From NCBI GenBank assembly GCA_003635265.1, contig PYIZ01000043.1, positions 1-64,000 of the forward strand: 64,000 nucleotides of DNA. Direction: 5' to 3'. Position 1 is the first letter of the stretch. Each line of letters opens with the position of its first letter. The position numbers and the translations under genes were made by a program. Origin of the DNA: Candidatus Poribacteria bacterium. Lineage in GTDB: Bacteria > Poribacteria > WGA-4E > PCPOR2b. The notes under the pieces are model-generated. The model did no database searches. It was not told the origin of the DNA and saw nothing but the letters and a program-made list of their open reading frames with translations. This document shows, in pieces, positions 52,377-61,717 of this stretch.

Positions 52377-53225
52377 ATGCCTTACAAACTTAGACCCGAC
52401 AAAATGTATATGATGCCAACACACTTTGGTCCAAGCATGGGACCGAGGCAGGGACCGTGTGGACGTAAATTCGAGTGCAAGGACAGCCCAAAGTCAACGT
52501 CCGTATCGGTCAGCTTCTTGACGAATCGTGAACAACTTGAGGAATTTTTGCCTGAACGTTTTGAGGTCGGTGCAGAGCCGGTTGTCAGTGTTTCTGCGTC
52601 CTATATGACGGAGATTGAGTGGTTGGCAGGTCGTGGATACAATGTCCTCGGCGTCAGCTTTCCCGCCACCTTCAACGGGGAACGTGATCGCGCCGAAGGC
52701 GGACTGCTGACAGTGCTTTGGGAAAACCTGTGCGATCCAATCCTCACGGGTCGTGAGCAGTTGGGCTTCTCCAAAATCTATTGCGAGCTTCCGGAGCCGG
52801 TTGCGCTTCGCGGAGACACGCACTGCATCGCTAGTTGGCTCGGCTTCAAGTTCATGGATATGAAACTGACGAACATGGAACAGGTGACACTGGATCCAAA
52901 CCCTGCACCGGCAGCAGCACCCCCAGATGATGGTGTGCTGCGGGGGACCTTGCACTATAAATATATGCCCCGAACCGGGGAATGGGGACAAGGCGATGTG
53001 GGATATGCCGTACTCACACCGGCAGAGGGAAGCAACAGCGTTACCCAAGAGCTATGGCGCGGTGAGGGAACAGTGGAGTTTCACAAAGCACGATGGGAAG
53101 ACCTACCGACCCAGTATCACATAGTCAACGCCTTTCATGAGTTAGAAATCAAGGAATACCGCGGTGCAACCATCTCTAAGAGCGTTGGCGGCAAAGATCT
53201 CAGCGATCAACAAATTCTTCAGTAA
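52377..53225 (+). CDS. Acetoacetate decarboxylase family protein
   Basis: The product of 282 residues fits the acetoacetate decarboxylase fold. Schiff-base Lys133 lies in TGREQLGFSKIYCELPEP, with upstream PERFEVGAEPVVSVSASYM. Family members decarboxylate or act as aldolase-dehydratases on beta-keto acids. RBS ATAGGAGG precedes the ATG. An isolated gene; no CoA-transferase nearby. Confidence 0.85.
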   Translation: MPYKLRPDKMYMMPTHFGPSMGPRQGPCGRKFECKDSPKSTSVSVSFLTNREQLEEFLPERFEVGAEPVVSVSASYMTEIEWLAGRGYNVLGVSFPATFNGERDRAEGGLLTVLWENLCDPILTGREQLGFSKIYCELPEPVALRGDTHCIASWLGFKFMDMKLTNMEQVTLDPNPAPAAAPPDDGVLRGTLHYKYMPRTGEWGQGDVGYAVLTPAEGSNSVTQELWRGEGTVEFHKARWEDLPTQYHIVNAFHELEIKEYRGATISKSVGGKDLSDQQILQ

Positions 53226-53227
53226 AA

Positions 53228-53290
53228 TGAAACGTGATGCGTGAAATGGTCATTAGTTTATTAATGAACTAATGTACTAATGAACTAAAT
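53228..53290. repeat. Degenerate octamer repeat after the acetoacetate decarboxylase-like gene
   Basis: GAAACGTGATGCGTGAAATGG is followed by TCATTAGTTTATTAATGAAC and then ATGTACTA, ATGAACTA. CATTAGTT and AACTAATG pair as a perfect 8-bp stem. It starts 2 bases after the stop codon. Confidence 0.6.
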
Positions 53291-53366
53291 CTGTTGCACG
53301 GTTTTTTTATATGAGCGCAACTATGTAATGTACTTTCAAAGCCCCTAGAAAAACTGGAGGCAAGCT

Positions 53367-54356
53367 ATGGAATATCGTCCGTTTGGTCAAACAGGATTAC
53401 AGGTCTCGGCGATTGGGTTTGGTTGCTGGGAGATGGGAGGCGGTTACGGTTCCATTGAGGAATCGGAGGTCATCAAGGCAATTCACCGCGCCCTAGACCT
53501 TGGAATCAACTGCTTTGACACCGCCGAAGGCTACGGTAAGGGCAGGTCTGAAGAGTTGTTGTCAAAAGCGTTGGGTAACCGACGAAAAGACGTTATCGTC
53601 GTGACCAAGTTCGGCGTAGCTTACGATGATCGCCCGAAAGGGAGGGACAGTCGGAGATCCACGGCGCACGCTGCGATTGATCGGAGCCTGAAGGCACTGA
53701 ACACCGATTATGTTGATGTGTACCTCGTTCATTGGCCCGACCGCACAACTCCCTTCGATGAAACAATGCGGGCGCTGGAGGAACTTGTCCAACAGGGAAA
53801 GGTGCGGCATGTCGGACTATCGAATTTTACGCTTGATGAAATCAAGACATGTATGTCAATGCGTCGGGTTGAGGTCTTACAGTATAGCTGTAATCTTTTC
53901 GATCGACGCATGCCAAGATGGATCTTCCCCTATGCCGAAGAGAACGGAATCGGCGTCATGACATACGGCTCGCTCGCCTACGGTCTACTGACAGGTGCAT
54001 TTACCGAGGAAACCACATTTGAGGAAGGGGATTGGCGACGCACTGGAGGCTGGGATATGTCGCTGAGGCTGTTCATGCCGGAGGTTTTCAAGCGCAACGT
54101 TCAAGCGGTCAATGAACTCAAACCGATCGCAGAACGACTTGGGAAAAAACTCCCCCACCTCGCACTCAATTGGACGCATTCCAATCCGGGCGTCAGTGTG
54201 TCGCTTGTTGGCGCAAGGCGCGCCTCCGAGGTTGAGGACAATATGGGAGCAGTTGGCTGGCAGTTGGGGGACGACGTGCGGGCTGAAATCGATCAGGTCT
54301 TCGCCGAATACGAAATCGACACCGCGCCTAACAAGTGGGTGGAACGGGTCGATTAA
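53367..54356 (+). CDS. Aldo/keto reductase
   Basis: The product of 329 residues is an AKR barrel. The catalytic tetrad is visible: Asp51, Tyr56 (DTAEGYGKGR), Lys81 (VVTKFG) and His122 (VHWPDR). It would reduce an aldehyde or ketone with NADPH; the VxxGxx-type sequence is closest to AKR proteins of the YghZ/general-stress group. RBS CTGGAGG precedes the ATG. The following gene is convergent. Confidence 0.93.
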   Translation: MEYRPFGQTGLQVSAIGFGCWEMGGGYGSIEESEVIKAIHRALDLGINCFDTAEGYGKGRSEELLSKALGNRRKDVIVVTKFGVAYDDRPKGRDSRRSTAHAAIDRSLKALNTDYVDVYLVHWPDRTTPFDETMRALEELVQQGKVRHVGLSNFTLDEIKTCMSMRRVEVLQYSCNLFDRRMPRWIFPYAEENGIGVMTYGSLAYGLLTGAFTEETTFEEGDWRRTGGWDMSLRLFMPEVFKRNVQAVNELKPIAERLGKKLPHLALNWTHSNPGVSVSLVGARRASEVEDNMGAVGWQLGDDVRAEIDQVFAEYEIDTAPNKWVERVD

Positions 54357-54424
54357 TTCATAGATCTGGAAACTCGATTTATAGGCGTGCAGAGATTGGA
54401 CATACTACTGTTCGATAGTATGGC

Positions 54425-54519
54425 GTTGGGTTTCACTCTATTAGTGAGGGATTAATCAGAATCGCTATACAATTCAAGTGTAATGCTTGATATTTCTCAT
54501 TGATTGCGTTCAACCCAAC
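54425..54519. repeat. Inverted GTTGGGTT repeat between two convergent genes
   Basis: GTTGGGTTTCACTC (from 54425) and AACCCAAC (54512-54519, in GCGTTCAACCCAACC) form an inverted pair with about 80 bases between. The two halves resemble a short hairpin repeat known from several bacterial genomes (memory), here apparently split by extra DNA. Confidence 0.45.
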
Positions 54520-54564
54520 CTACTTACTCCCAAAACGGAGACTTTGAGCATTCAACTCATTAGC

Positions 54565-54593
54565 CTTACAACCAATGAACTAATGAACTAATT
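54565..54593. repeat. Octamer repeat after the LRR protein gene
   Basis: CAATGAACTAATGAACTAAT. On the minus strand it reads ATTAGTTCATTAGTTCATTG directly after the stop codon of the large gene at 54594-58889. It is the same unit as at 45457 and 53228. Confidence 0.55.
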
Positions 54594-57500
54594 TTACTTG
54601 AGTATTAGCATCCGCCGCGTCGCTGTGAAGTCTCCGGCTGTCAGCGTGTAAAAATAGAGACCACTGGCGACAAACTCACCAAGCTGATTCCGTCCGTCCC
54701 AATAGGCTGCACGGCTGCGACTCTGATACATACCCGCCGCCTGATGCCCTACCACTAAACGTCGAATCACCTGCCCATTCATATCATAGATTGTCAACAT
54801 TACCTCTGTCGGCTCTGATAACTGATACGGTATCCACGTCTCTGGGTTAAACGGGTTTGGGTAGTTTGCCAATAACGCAGTCTCTTCAGGTATCAACGAG
54901 GCTAGCAAATTTTGAAGATTCTCAATACCCTGTTTGAAAGCAAGCGAACCGTCATCTTCCAACCGTGCCTGTGCAATCCATGCCTCTACCGTCGCAGGAT
55001 CTAGCCTCTCTGCTTCGATCGCCCCGATAAGATCGGGATTCAAAGCAACAGGTGCGGCCGGTGCTATAGTGCTGCCAATTTTTCGTGCCACGAGGACGAT
55101 GTCGAGGATGCTGACAACGCCATCACGGTTGAGATCCACCGGTGAGTTGGCGGGCACTCTGTTTCCCAGCTGCTGTGCAATGAGAACCAAGTCTAGAATA
55201 CTAATCCTTCCATCTCTATTCACATCTCCAGTTGCCAGTTGTTCCTCCACAGTGATGTGAATTTGCTGAGGTCCCGCGGAGATGTGCTGCCCGGTGATAG
55301 CGGCGAACTCAAAGTTCTGCAGTGATAACTCTGTTTCACCGACGGATTTCGCCTTGAACGTTACCTGAAGCAGAGTGCCGGTGCCGGTCACACCTTGGCT
55401 AGACAGCCGCGCTGCACTGAGTTGCGTGATCTTACCCGCTGCGTTGTCAATGCTGCCACCCTGAAAGAAGGTCGTTCCACCGTCCATTTTCAGGAAATCG
55501 CCTTCGTTTACATCAATGGCTTCAAGGGCAGCAGGATCGAAGGCAATATCAAACTGCCAACCTGCAAAGTCGATAACATTTTCCGCATGGATATTGAGAG
55601 TAAAGGTATCGCCCGTATGAATTGGCGTCCGAGAAAAAGTGTATCCCACACCGGTGGTTGCTACTGTATATTCCGTGCCAAGCTTAAACCCAAACTCGCC
55701 GTTATGAATCCTACCACCTAGCTCAACTGCGACTAATAGGATATTTTTTCCCGCCCTAAGCGTGACCGGGGCAAAATCGGTGTAACCACCAGACCCAAAA
55801 ATTTGGAAATTATTGTAAACCAGCGTCCCGTTAAGCCAAACCCTTAGCCCATCGTCGGCACCGACGTGCAACGTTGTCTCCTGTTCCCGTGGCGAATATA
55901 AGAATACAGTACCGTAGATAACCCCGGAAAAAGGGGAAGCAGGAAGTTGTAGCATATCGCCGATGTTATTTTGTACCCCAGACGGGAGTTTGTCGGAGAC
56001 CCACACCTCATCGCCAACAAGCTTTCCCACCGTCGCTCCATTGGTAGCAACGGCTAATTCTGTCACCGTACCCCCACTCACGTCTGATAGCACGTCCACA
56101 CCGTGTTTCAGGCCTGTGTCCGGCAAAAGCACCCATAACCACGGTCCCTCTATATTTGGACCCCCGTCTTTGGGAATCCCCGGATTGCCGGACCAAAAGA
56201 CTTTTATCTTCTTGCGTAACTCCTCCAAAGGTGAAAGGTCAGAAATGTTGTTGCGATCAACCGCTAGCCATGTTAAGTTGGTTAAGTTCGCAATCGGCGA
56301 TACATCCGATATATCGTTGTTATCAAGTCTTAGCCATTTCAAGTTCGTTAATCCCGCAAGCGGGGATACATCCGATATGTCGTTATTCTCAAGACCCAGA
56401 CGGGTTAGTCCGGTTAATCCCACAATAGGCGATATATTCGATACTTCTTCGCCGGCAAGATACAGTTCTTTCAAACCGGTTAATCCTACAAGGGGCGTAA
56501 GGTCGGATATATTCCCACCACAAAAATTTATAATCTCCAGTTTTGTTAATCCCGCAAGGGGCGATAAATCGGATATGGAGTGCCCCCATGAACTAATCCT
56601 TTTCAGATTGACTAATCCTGCAACCGGCGATATGTTGGATACGTTGTCGCTCTGGGAGAATCCTAAAGACTCTAGGTTGATTAATCCTCTAAGCGGCGAC
56701 AGATCGGATACGTTGTTATCCGAAAAATCTATAGTCCTCAAGTTAATTAATCCTGCTATCGGTGACAAGTCAGATATATTGTTACCGGAGAACGTTAAAT
56801 AGTCCAAATTGATTAATTCAGCGATTGGCGAGAGGTCAGATACCATGTTGTCGCGAAACGACGTGCTAGTGAGATTTCTTAAGCCCTTGTAGGGCGATAT
56901 ATCGGATATGCGGTTGTTATTAAGCCTTAAATCCCGCACATTGATTAATCCAGCAATTGGTGATAAATCGGAAATCTCATTGTTTGCAAGTTTTAACAAC
57001 GTTGCATTTGTTGCAAACTGAAGTCCTGTCAAATCTTGGATACCTCTGTTCCGTGCATCGAGGTCTCTCAGCCTTTCCATCTCCTCCACAGTAATCGGGG
57101 CATTGGGGCTTTTGCCAAGTGCCTCTGCAATCGCGGCACGGAGGTTCGAGTCTGGGATATGAACACCCCCGCCCGGTAGCAGATCCGGCTGCGATGGACT
57201 GTCAACTTGAGACTCAGGGAAATCCAGCGCAAATATCACATCATCAAAACCTTCAGTCCAGGCGTCCCGTTTCATACTCCCATTCGCACTGTCTAACACC
57301 AATAATCCCAAGTTCTGTAGCCCCACATTTTCACGTATTTTCTCTTGGAAGACTTCGGTTTCTAAACCAACTACAGCGGCGGCATACGCAGCGTCCACAG
57401 GTTCCTGAAACACCTCATGGAAACGGGATATCGGTTCAATGTCGTCAACCGCACCGCCTGTCTCCGCCAATGCTTCCTTGTATGTATCCATATCTCCCTG

Positions 57501-58889
57501 CAAGAGCGCGTCCATCTTTGACTGTTCGACGTATAGTCTCAGTGCATGTGCCTTATTATACGCTGGGGTCGCATTACTCTCTATTACTGAACGCACCTCG
57601 TCCTCAAAGGTCTTCATTCCCTCTGTATGACAACCGAAGCAGGAGAGCCCATTACGCACCGTTGGGTCGCTCGCTGCAGGATTGGATACAATGTTTATCG
57701 GTGCTTCGTCTAAACGAAAGCCGGACGCATTGGTAACGTAGTAGGCTTGTAACCCGTTGGGAAGATTAAAGATAACCTCTCCACCATCATGGGTGAAATC
57801 AAGGGGATGGGTAAAGATGTTCTGTGTGCCAACACTTCCAGCAAAATCGTAACTCTTCCAATAAGCCCCATAACGAGAGGTGTGTCGCTCTATTACCCGA
57901 TTGTTATTAGATACACCTGAATTGTTGGTGCCTGCTCGCCAGACATCAACCCCCGGTGCATTGGTGATATTGCGTACCACATCAACCTCTAATCGCTCCT
58001 CTAATTCTCTATCTGTCAATGGGAGAGAGAGTAGGTCATGGTAGAGTGGAGGTAAAGATGCCTGTCCAACAAACCAATCGACATGAATAGATGGTATATC
58101 AGCCCTCACCTCCCCCTGTAGCCGGGTCAGTTGTTCCTTCAGTGCGGTCTGTGCCGGTGCATCAAATGAGATGTGATAGGGATACTCTGCTTCTATCTTC
58201 GTCCAGCTATCATTGACGTCCCACTCGTAGTGTCTGAGGTCGATATAGAAGATAGTTTCTTGCAGGTCAATGGGTTGTGGGTTGGTGACTGTAACTCTCC
58301 ATGAGAGGCTGTTGACCAGTTTGGAGAGTCCTTTGCGGTACTCTTGGAGTTTCCCCACAGACTCCCCTGCGTTATAGAGATGTGTCATTGTGAAGTAACG
58401 GGCATAGGCACGATCAAAGGGTGTGAGTGACATCAGGTGGGCTTCAATGGTATTGAGTATTTCAGCAGGAGAGATGAAGTCGCTGTCGGTTGTAGGGGCT
58501 GCTGCCCAATCGGGTGCACCGGCTAATATCCAGTTTGTCACTGTTTCAATCTGTGAATCGGGTAAAGGGGGACCTCCCAGTGGCATGAGTTGTCCGCCTT
58601 CTCCAAGAAGCCGCTTATACAACCTAGAAGCTTCTGGGTTTCCCGGAACAACGGGACCGTTTTCTGTAATGAGTGCGTTGTGTTCCATTAAGAGAGTCTC
58701 TTTATAAGCACCATCAGGACCATGACAGTTGAAGCAGCTCCGCTCAAAGATAGCGTAGGTGTCTAGGGCAATCTGTTGTTGGGGGTGTACATTTTGAAGC
58801 CCAGCGATTAGCATCAATAGAACGATGAGTTTGATGCGGTGCCGCTTATACATTCCAATCAAATTGGGGGCTAAATGATGTTTCAACAT
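54594..58889 (-). CDS. Giant secreted protein: cytochrome-c-like, LRR, cohesin, dockerin, FlgD-like
   Basis: The product of 1431 residues has a signal peptide, then a Planctomycete-type cytochrome c domain with CFNCHG (52-57) and LMPLGG as probable axial Met region. A region of unknown fold follows, ending in a second haem motif CFGCHT (417-422). Next come about 14 internalin-like leucine-rich repeats (about 573-905, LINLRTIDFSDNNVSDLSPL), a beta-rich domain, a cohesin-like domain (about 1078-1213), and a dockerin with two calcium loops (GDVNRDGRISILD, VDLNRDGVVSILD, about 1218-1275). The end is a FlgD-like Ig (NPFNPETWIPYQLSEP, ending TATRRMLILK). It would be surface-exposed and carry haem. 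The ATG follows AGGAGATA. A palindromic repeat lies in frame at 55021-55051. Confidence 0.85.
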   Translation of the reverse strand: MLKHHLAPNLIGMYKRHRIKLIVLLMLIAGLQNVHPQQQIALDTYAIFERSCFNCHGPDGAYKETLLMEHNALITENGPVVPGNPEASRLYKRLLGEGGQLMPLGGPPLPDSQIETVTNWILAGAPDWAAAPTTDSDFISPAEILNTIEAHLMSLTPFDRAYARYFTMTHLYNAGESVGKLQEYRKGLSKLVNSLSWRVTVTNPQPIDLQETIFYIDLRHYEWDVNDSWTKIEAEYPYHISFDAPAQTALKEQLTRLQGEVRADIPSIHVDWFVGQASLPPLYHDLLSLPLTDRELEERLEVDVVRNITNAPGVDVWRAGTNNSGVSNNNRVIERHTSRYGAYWKSYDFAGSVGTQNIFTHPLDFTHDGGEVIFNLPNGLQAYYVTNASGFRLDEAPINIVSNPAASDPTVRNGLSCFGCHTEGMKTFEDEVRSVIESNATPAYNKAHALRLYVEQSKMDALLQGDMDTYKEALAETGGAVDDIEPISRFHEVFQEPVDAAYAAAVVGLETEVFQEKIRENVGLQNLGLLVLDSANGSMKRDAWTEGFDDVIFALDFPESQVDSPSQPDLLPGGGVHIPDSNLRAAIAEALGKSPNAPITVEEMERLRDLDARNRGIQDLTGLQFATNATLLKLANNEISDLSPIAGLINVRDLRLNNNRISDISPYKGLRNLTSTSFRDNMVSDLSPIAELINLDYLTFSGNNISDLSPIAGLINLRTIDFSDNNVSDLSPLRGLINLESLGFSQSDNVSNISPVAGLVNLKRISSWGHSISDLSPLAGLTKLEIINFCGGNISDLTPLVGLTGLKELYLAGEEVSNISPIVGLTGLTRLGLENNDISDVSPLAGLTNLKWLRLDNNDISDVSPIANLTNLTWLAVDRNNISDLSPLEELRKKIKVFWSGNPGIPKDGGPNIEGPWLWVLLPDTGLKHGVDVLSDVSGGTVTELAVATNGATVGKLVGDEVWVSDKLPSGVQNNIGDMLQLPASPFSGVIYGTVFLYSPREQETTLHVGADDGLRVWLNGTLVYNNFQIFGSGGYTDFAPVTLRAGKNILLVAVELGGRIHNGEFGFKLGTEYTVATTGVGYTFSRTPIHTGDTFTLNIHAENVIDFAGWQFDIAFDPAALEAIDVNEGDFLKMDGGTTFFQGGSIDNAAGKITQLSAARLSSQGVTGTGTLLQVTFKAKSVGETELSLQNFEFAAITGQHISAGPQQIHITVEEQLATGDVNRDGRISILDLVLIAQQLGNRVPANSPVDLNRDGVVSILDIVLVARKIGSTIAPAAPVALNPDLIGAIEAERLDPATVEAWIAQARLEDDGSLAFKQGIENLQNLLASLIPEETALLANYPNPFNPETWIPYQLSEPTEVMLTIYDMNGQVIRRLVVGHQAAGMYQSRSRAAYWDGRNQLGEFVASGLYFYTLTAGDFTATRRMLILK
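55021..55051. repeat. 31-bp palindromic element inside the LRR/dockerin gene
   Basis: GCCCCGATAAGATCGGG followed by ATTCAAAGCAACAG. It is the near-identical partner of 49985-50015 and is read here on the minus strand as VALNPDLIGAI, in the linker after the dockerin. Confidence 0.75.
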
Positions 58890-58977
58890 AAAGAGTATCT
58901 CCTGATATGCTAGTTTGTAACGGTTGATCTGTTTTCGCTATAGGTGACAACTTGCGTTATCTGTAATTTCTTCTGAT

Positions 58978-60102
58978 TCAATCAAAGAATCCGAATTCTT
59001 CCCTGAAGTTATTTTTAAGCAGATCCTCATTCAAGGTGACCCCCAGTCCGGGAAGATTCGGCACATCAATGTGACCTTCTTCAATTAAAGGTCCTTCATT
59101 AATGATACCTGCCCAAAAGGCATTGTCCAAGTGATGGAATTCCAAAACAAGGAAGTTAGGCACAGCCGCCATCACATGACAATTTGCAACAGTCTGGACA
59201 GGACTGCCGATATTGTGCGGGGCGATGGGGATGTAGTACATATCCGCTAGGTCCGCGATGCGCCTTCCCTCTAACAGGCCTCCCGCCTTTGCCATATCCG
59301 GCGAAATAATGTCTGCTGCCTGGGTTTCGATTAGGTCTCGGAAGCCAAATCGGGTGTAGAAATTCTCGCCGGTGCAGATCGGTGTACGCGTGGATTTTGT
59401 TACCCCTTCCATCGCTGCTATGTTTTCAGGTGGGATGGGATCTTCCAACCAGAGTAGATCGAGATCCTCAAAGGCGTGTGCGACCTTCAGAATATCCACC
59501 GGGGCGTAAAACCAGTGGGCATCTATCGCGAGGTCGGTGTTAGAATCTAAGCTTTCGCGGACAGCGGTTACCACCTCGACATAGTGGGCGATGTCATCGT
59601 TGCTGATACAGCGATTGTATCGGTCCCGGCGGGACGGGAGCGGGTCAATGTCAAACTTGATAGCGGTAAAGCCTCGTGCTTCAACTTCCTGCGCTTTGGC
59701 TGCATACGCTTCGGGGGTCTCTGTTTCGCCGGCATGACAATCATTATAAATCCGTATCTTATCACGAAACTTGCCTCCCAGTAGCTGCCAAATCGGAACG
59801 CCAGCCGCCTGTCCGGTGATGTCCCACAACGCACTTTCTATCCCGCTGATAGCACTCATCACGGCACCTTGATAAAAGCCGGAAGCGGACATAGCACTCA
59901 TCATATCGCGGAATAATTTATCGACGTTACGTGGGTCTTGACCGATTAACGGTCGCGTCAACCGTTCGTCTACAGCGATTTGATGAACCCCTGCCCCGTG
60001 GTAGGCTTCCCCGATGCCGGTGATGCCTGCATCGGTCTTGACTTTAATCAGCACCCAGCCGGTAGGTTTCAACAGGACTGAACCGATATGCGTTATTTTC
60101 AT
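58978..60102 (-). CDS. Enolase-superfamily sugar acid dehydratase (mandelate racemase/galactonate dehydratase type)
   Basis: The product of 374 residues has the N-terminal cap, then the barrel with the metal Asp in DAHWF and Glu in LEDPIP. The third metal ligand lies in CTGENF and the general base His in APHNIGSP, preceded by the segment AIKFDIDPL. The His and the lack of a KxK base suggest a D-galactonate- or rhamnonate-type dehydratase. Exact substrate unknown. The ATG at 60102 follows AAGGAG. Confidence 0.88.
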   Translation of the reverse strand: MKITHIGSVLLKPTGWVLIKVKTDAGITGIGEAYHGAGVHQIAVDERLTRPLIGQDPRNVDKLFRDMMSAMSASGFYQGAVMSAISGIESALWDITGQAAGVPIWQLLGGKFRDKIRIYNDCHAGETETPEAYAAKAQEVEARGFTAIKFDIDPLPSRRDRYNRCISNDDIAHYVEVVTAVRESLDSNTDLAIDAHWFYAPVDILKVAHAFEDLDLLWLEDPIPPENIAAMEGVTKSTRTPICTGENFYTRFGFRDLIETQAADIISPDMAKAGGLLEGRRIADLADMYYIPIAPHNIGSPVQTVANCHVMAAVPNFLVLEFHHLDNAFWAGIINEGPLIEEGHIDVPNLPGLGVTLNEDLLKNNFREEFGFFD

Positions 60103-60154
60103 CAAAAACTCCTTCAGGTGATGGCTCACGTTAAAAAAGCGTACAACAGAAACT

Positions 60155-60218
60155 AAGTTTTTGGCACGGACGGGCGGGGCAAGATGCCCTGCTTACGGTT
60201 TCTTTCGGTATTTTGCAC
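60155..60218. repeat. Dispersed intergenic repeat, copy 2
   Basis: AAGTTTTTGGCA, a GC-rich hairpin (GGGCggggcaagatGCCC), CTTACGGTTT and TTGCACTTTCT. It matches 1787-1840 at its ends. It lies between the dehydratase start and the end of the glutamate-type dehydrogenase gene. Confidence 0.5.
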
Positions 60219-60244
60219 TTTCTTTTTACATGAGCCCAAGTGGT

Positions 60245-61660
60245 TCATGGAAAGATGCCTAATTCCATATAGGATGTCGCGATTATGTTAATCGCATTGA
60301 TAAACGCAGCCGTTCTCAAGTCAATTTCTTCTCTGTTCTGCTTTTGGGTTTCCCGAATCTGATTATATGCAACAATCATTGTATCTTCAAGCCCGGAGTT
60401 GACTAAATCCACTTCATCCGGCCCATGTGCTAACTGTTGCATCTCCGCTTGGGTAAGTTCCTTCCCCGTTATCTTCTCAATTACCTTTAGCATATTTGTA
60501 TGGACACTCTCCTCAAACCGTTTTCCCAACCGTCCAAATCGCACATGTGAAAGGTTTCTAAGCCATTCAAAATAGGAAACTGTTACGCCACCCGCATTCA
60601 GGTAAGTATCGGGAATAATCATCACGCCTCTTTTGCTAAGGGACTCATTCGCTTCAAAAGTGGTGGGACCGTTCGCGGCTTCGGCGATAATTTTGGCTTT
60701 AATCCGGTCGGCGTTTTCATGGGTAATCTGATTTTCAAGTGCCGCTGGAATCAGTATATCGCATTCCAACTCAAGAACGTCGGCAGGATTCTGGAGTGTG
60801 ATTGCACCGGGAAAGTTGAGGATTGATCCCGTTTCATTGCGATGCGAGAAAACTTTTTCTACATCTAACCCCTTGGGATTGTGAATAGCACCAGTCTGTT
60901 CCGCTATGCCAACGATAAGAGCGCCGCCTTCCTGCAAAAATTTCGCCGCATGATAGCCAACGTTGCCGAACCCTTGCACGGCAATCGACTGCCCCGCCAA
61001 GCCCGGCTGCAGACCGAGCGATTTCATATCTTCAGCAGAACGACACACCTCTTGAAGTCCGAAGTAAACCCCTTGACCCGTCGCTTCCTGTCTCCCATGC
61101 ACTCCCTCCTCGGCGATTGGCTTTCCAGTAACGCACGCGGCCACATCTAGTTTTTCAGGCGTCATTGTCTTATACGTGTCCAGAATCCATGCCATTTCGC
61201 GTTCCCCTGTACCGAAATCCGGCGCGGGAACATCTATCCCCGGTCCGATGAAATTTTTCTGAATCAATTCGTAGGTATAACGACGTGTGATGCGCTCCAA
61301 CTCACTCGGAGAATATTGTTTGCGGTCAATCTGCACCCCACCTTTTGCCCCGCCGAAGGGTACATCAACGATGGCGCATTTGTACGTCATCAACGCCGCA
61401 AGCGCCATCACTTCATCCTCATTCACCAAGGTACTGTAACGGATTCCCCCTTTTGTTGGGAGTTTGTGGTGACTATGTTCCGCTCGCCAAGCGTGAATTG
61501 TCTCGATTGTTCCATCGTCCTTTTTGATCGGGAACGTCATGTGATAAACGCTATTGCAAATTTTAATCTGCTGTAGGAGACCGTCGGAATGTTTGGTAAA
61601 CTGCGCCGCTTTATCAAAGTTTAAGTTGACCTGTTCAAAAAAAGGAATCATGGTTGCCAC
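60245..61660 (-). CDS. gdhA: Glu/Leu/Phe/Val dehydrogenase
   Basis: The product of 471 residues has the catalytic Lys region [11 protein letters not shown] and [13 protein letters not shown], then the NAD(P) fold ([19 protein letters not shown]). It interconverts glutamate and 2-oxoglutarate, or a branched amino acid, by family. It is about 50 residues longer than the typical 420; the extra length is spread through the N-terminal part and the end. The GTG at 61660 follows AGGAGG by 7 bases; an ATG three codons on is badly spaced. The gene symbol is by function only. Confidence 0.88.
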   Translation of the reverse strand: MATMIPFFEQVNLNFDKAAQFTKHSDGLLQQIKICNSVYHMTFPIKKDDGTIETIHAWRAEHSHHKLPTKGGIRYSTLVNEDEVMALAALMTYKCAIVDVPFGGAKGGVQIDRKQYSPSELERITRRYTYELIQKNFIGPGIDVPAPDFGTGEREMAWILDTYKTMTPEKLDVAACVTGKPIAEEGVHGRQEATGQGVYFGLQEVCRSAEDMKSLGLQPGLAGQSIAVQGFGNVGYHAAKFLQEGGALIVGIAEQTGAIHNPKGLDVEKVFSHRNETGSILNFPGAITLQNPADVLELECDILIPAALENQITHENADRIKAKIIAEAANGPTTFEANESLSKRGVMIIPDTYLNAGGVTVSYFEWLRNLSHVRFGRLGKRFEESVHTNMLKVIEKITGKELTQAEMQQLAHGPDEVDLVNSGLEDTMIVAYNQIRETQKQNREEIDLRTAAFINAINIIATSYMELGIFP

Positions 61661-61717
61661 CGCGTATCCTCCTGTCTAATCATCTTAGAATAGCAACGTT
61701 CCGTTTCACAAACAAAA

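Noticed and set aside
56165-57170. Regularly spaced repeats that look like a CRISPR array in the LRR gene.
   Set aside because: The period is 66 bases (22 codons), continuous in frame, and encodes leucine-rich repeats.
57119-57736. Plus-strand frame opposite the large LRR/cytochrome gene.
   Set aside because: Composition is unlike a real protein, there is no ribosome site, and the opposite strand has clear domain motifs.
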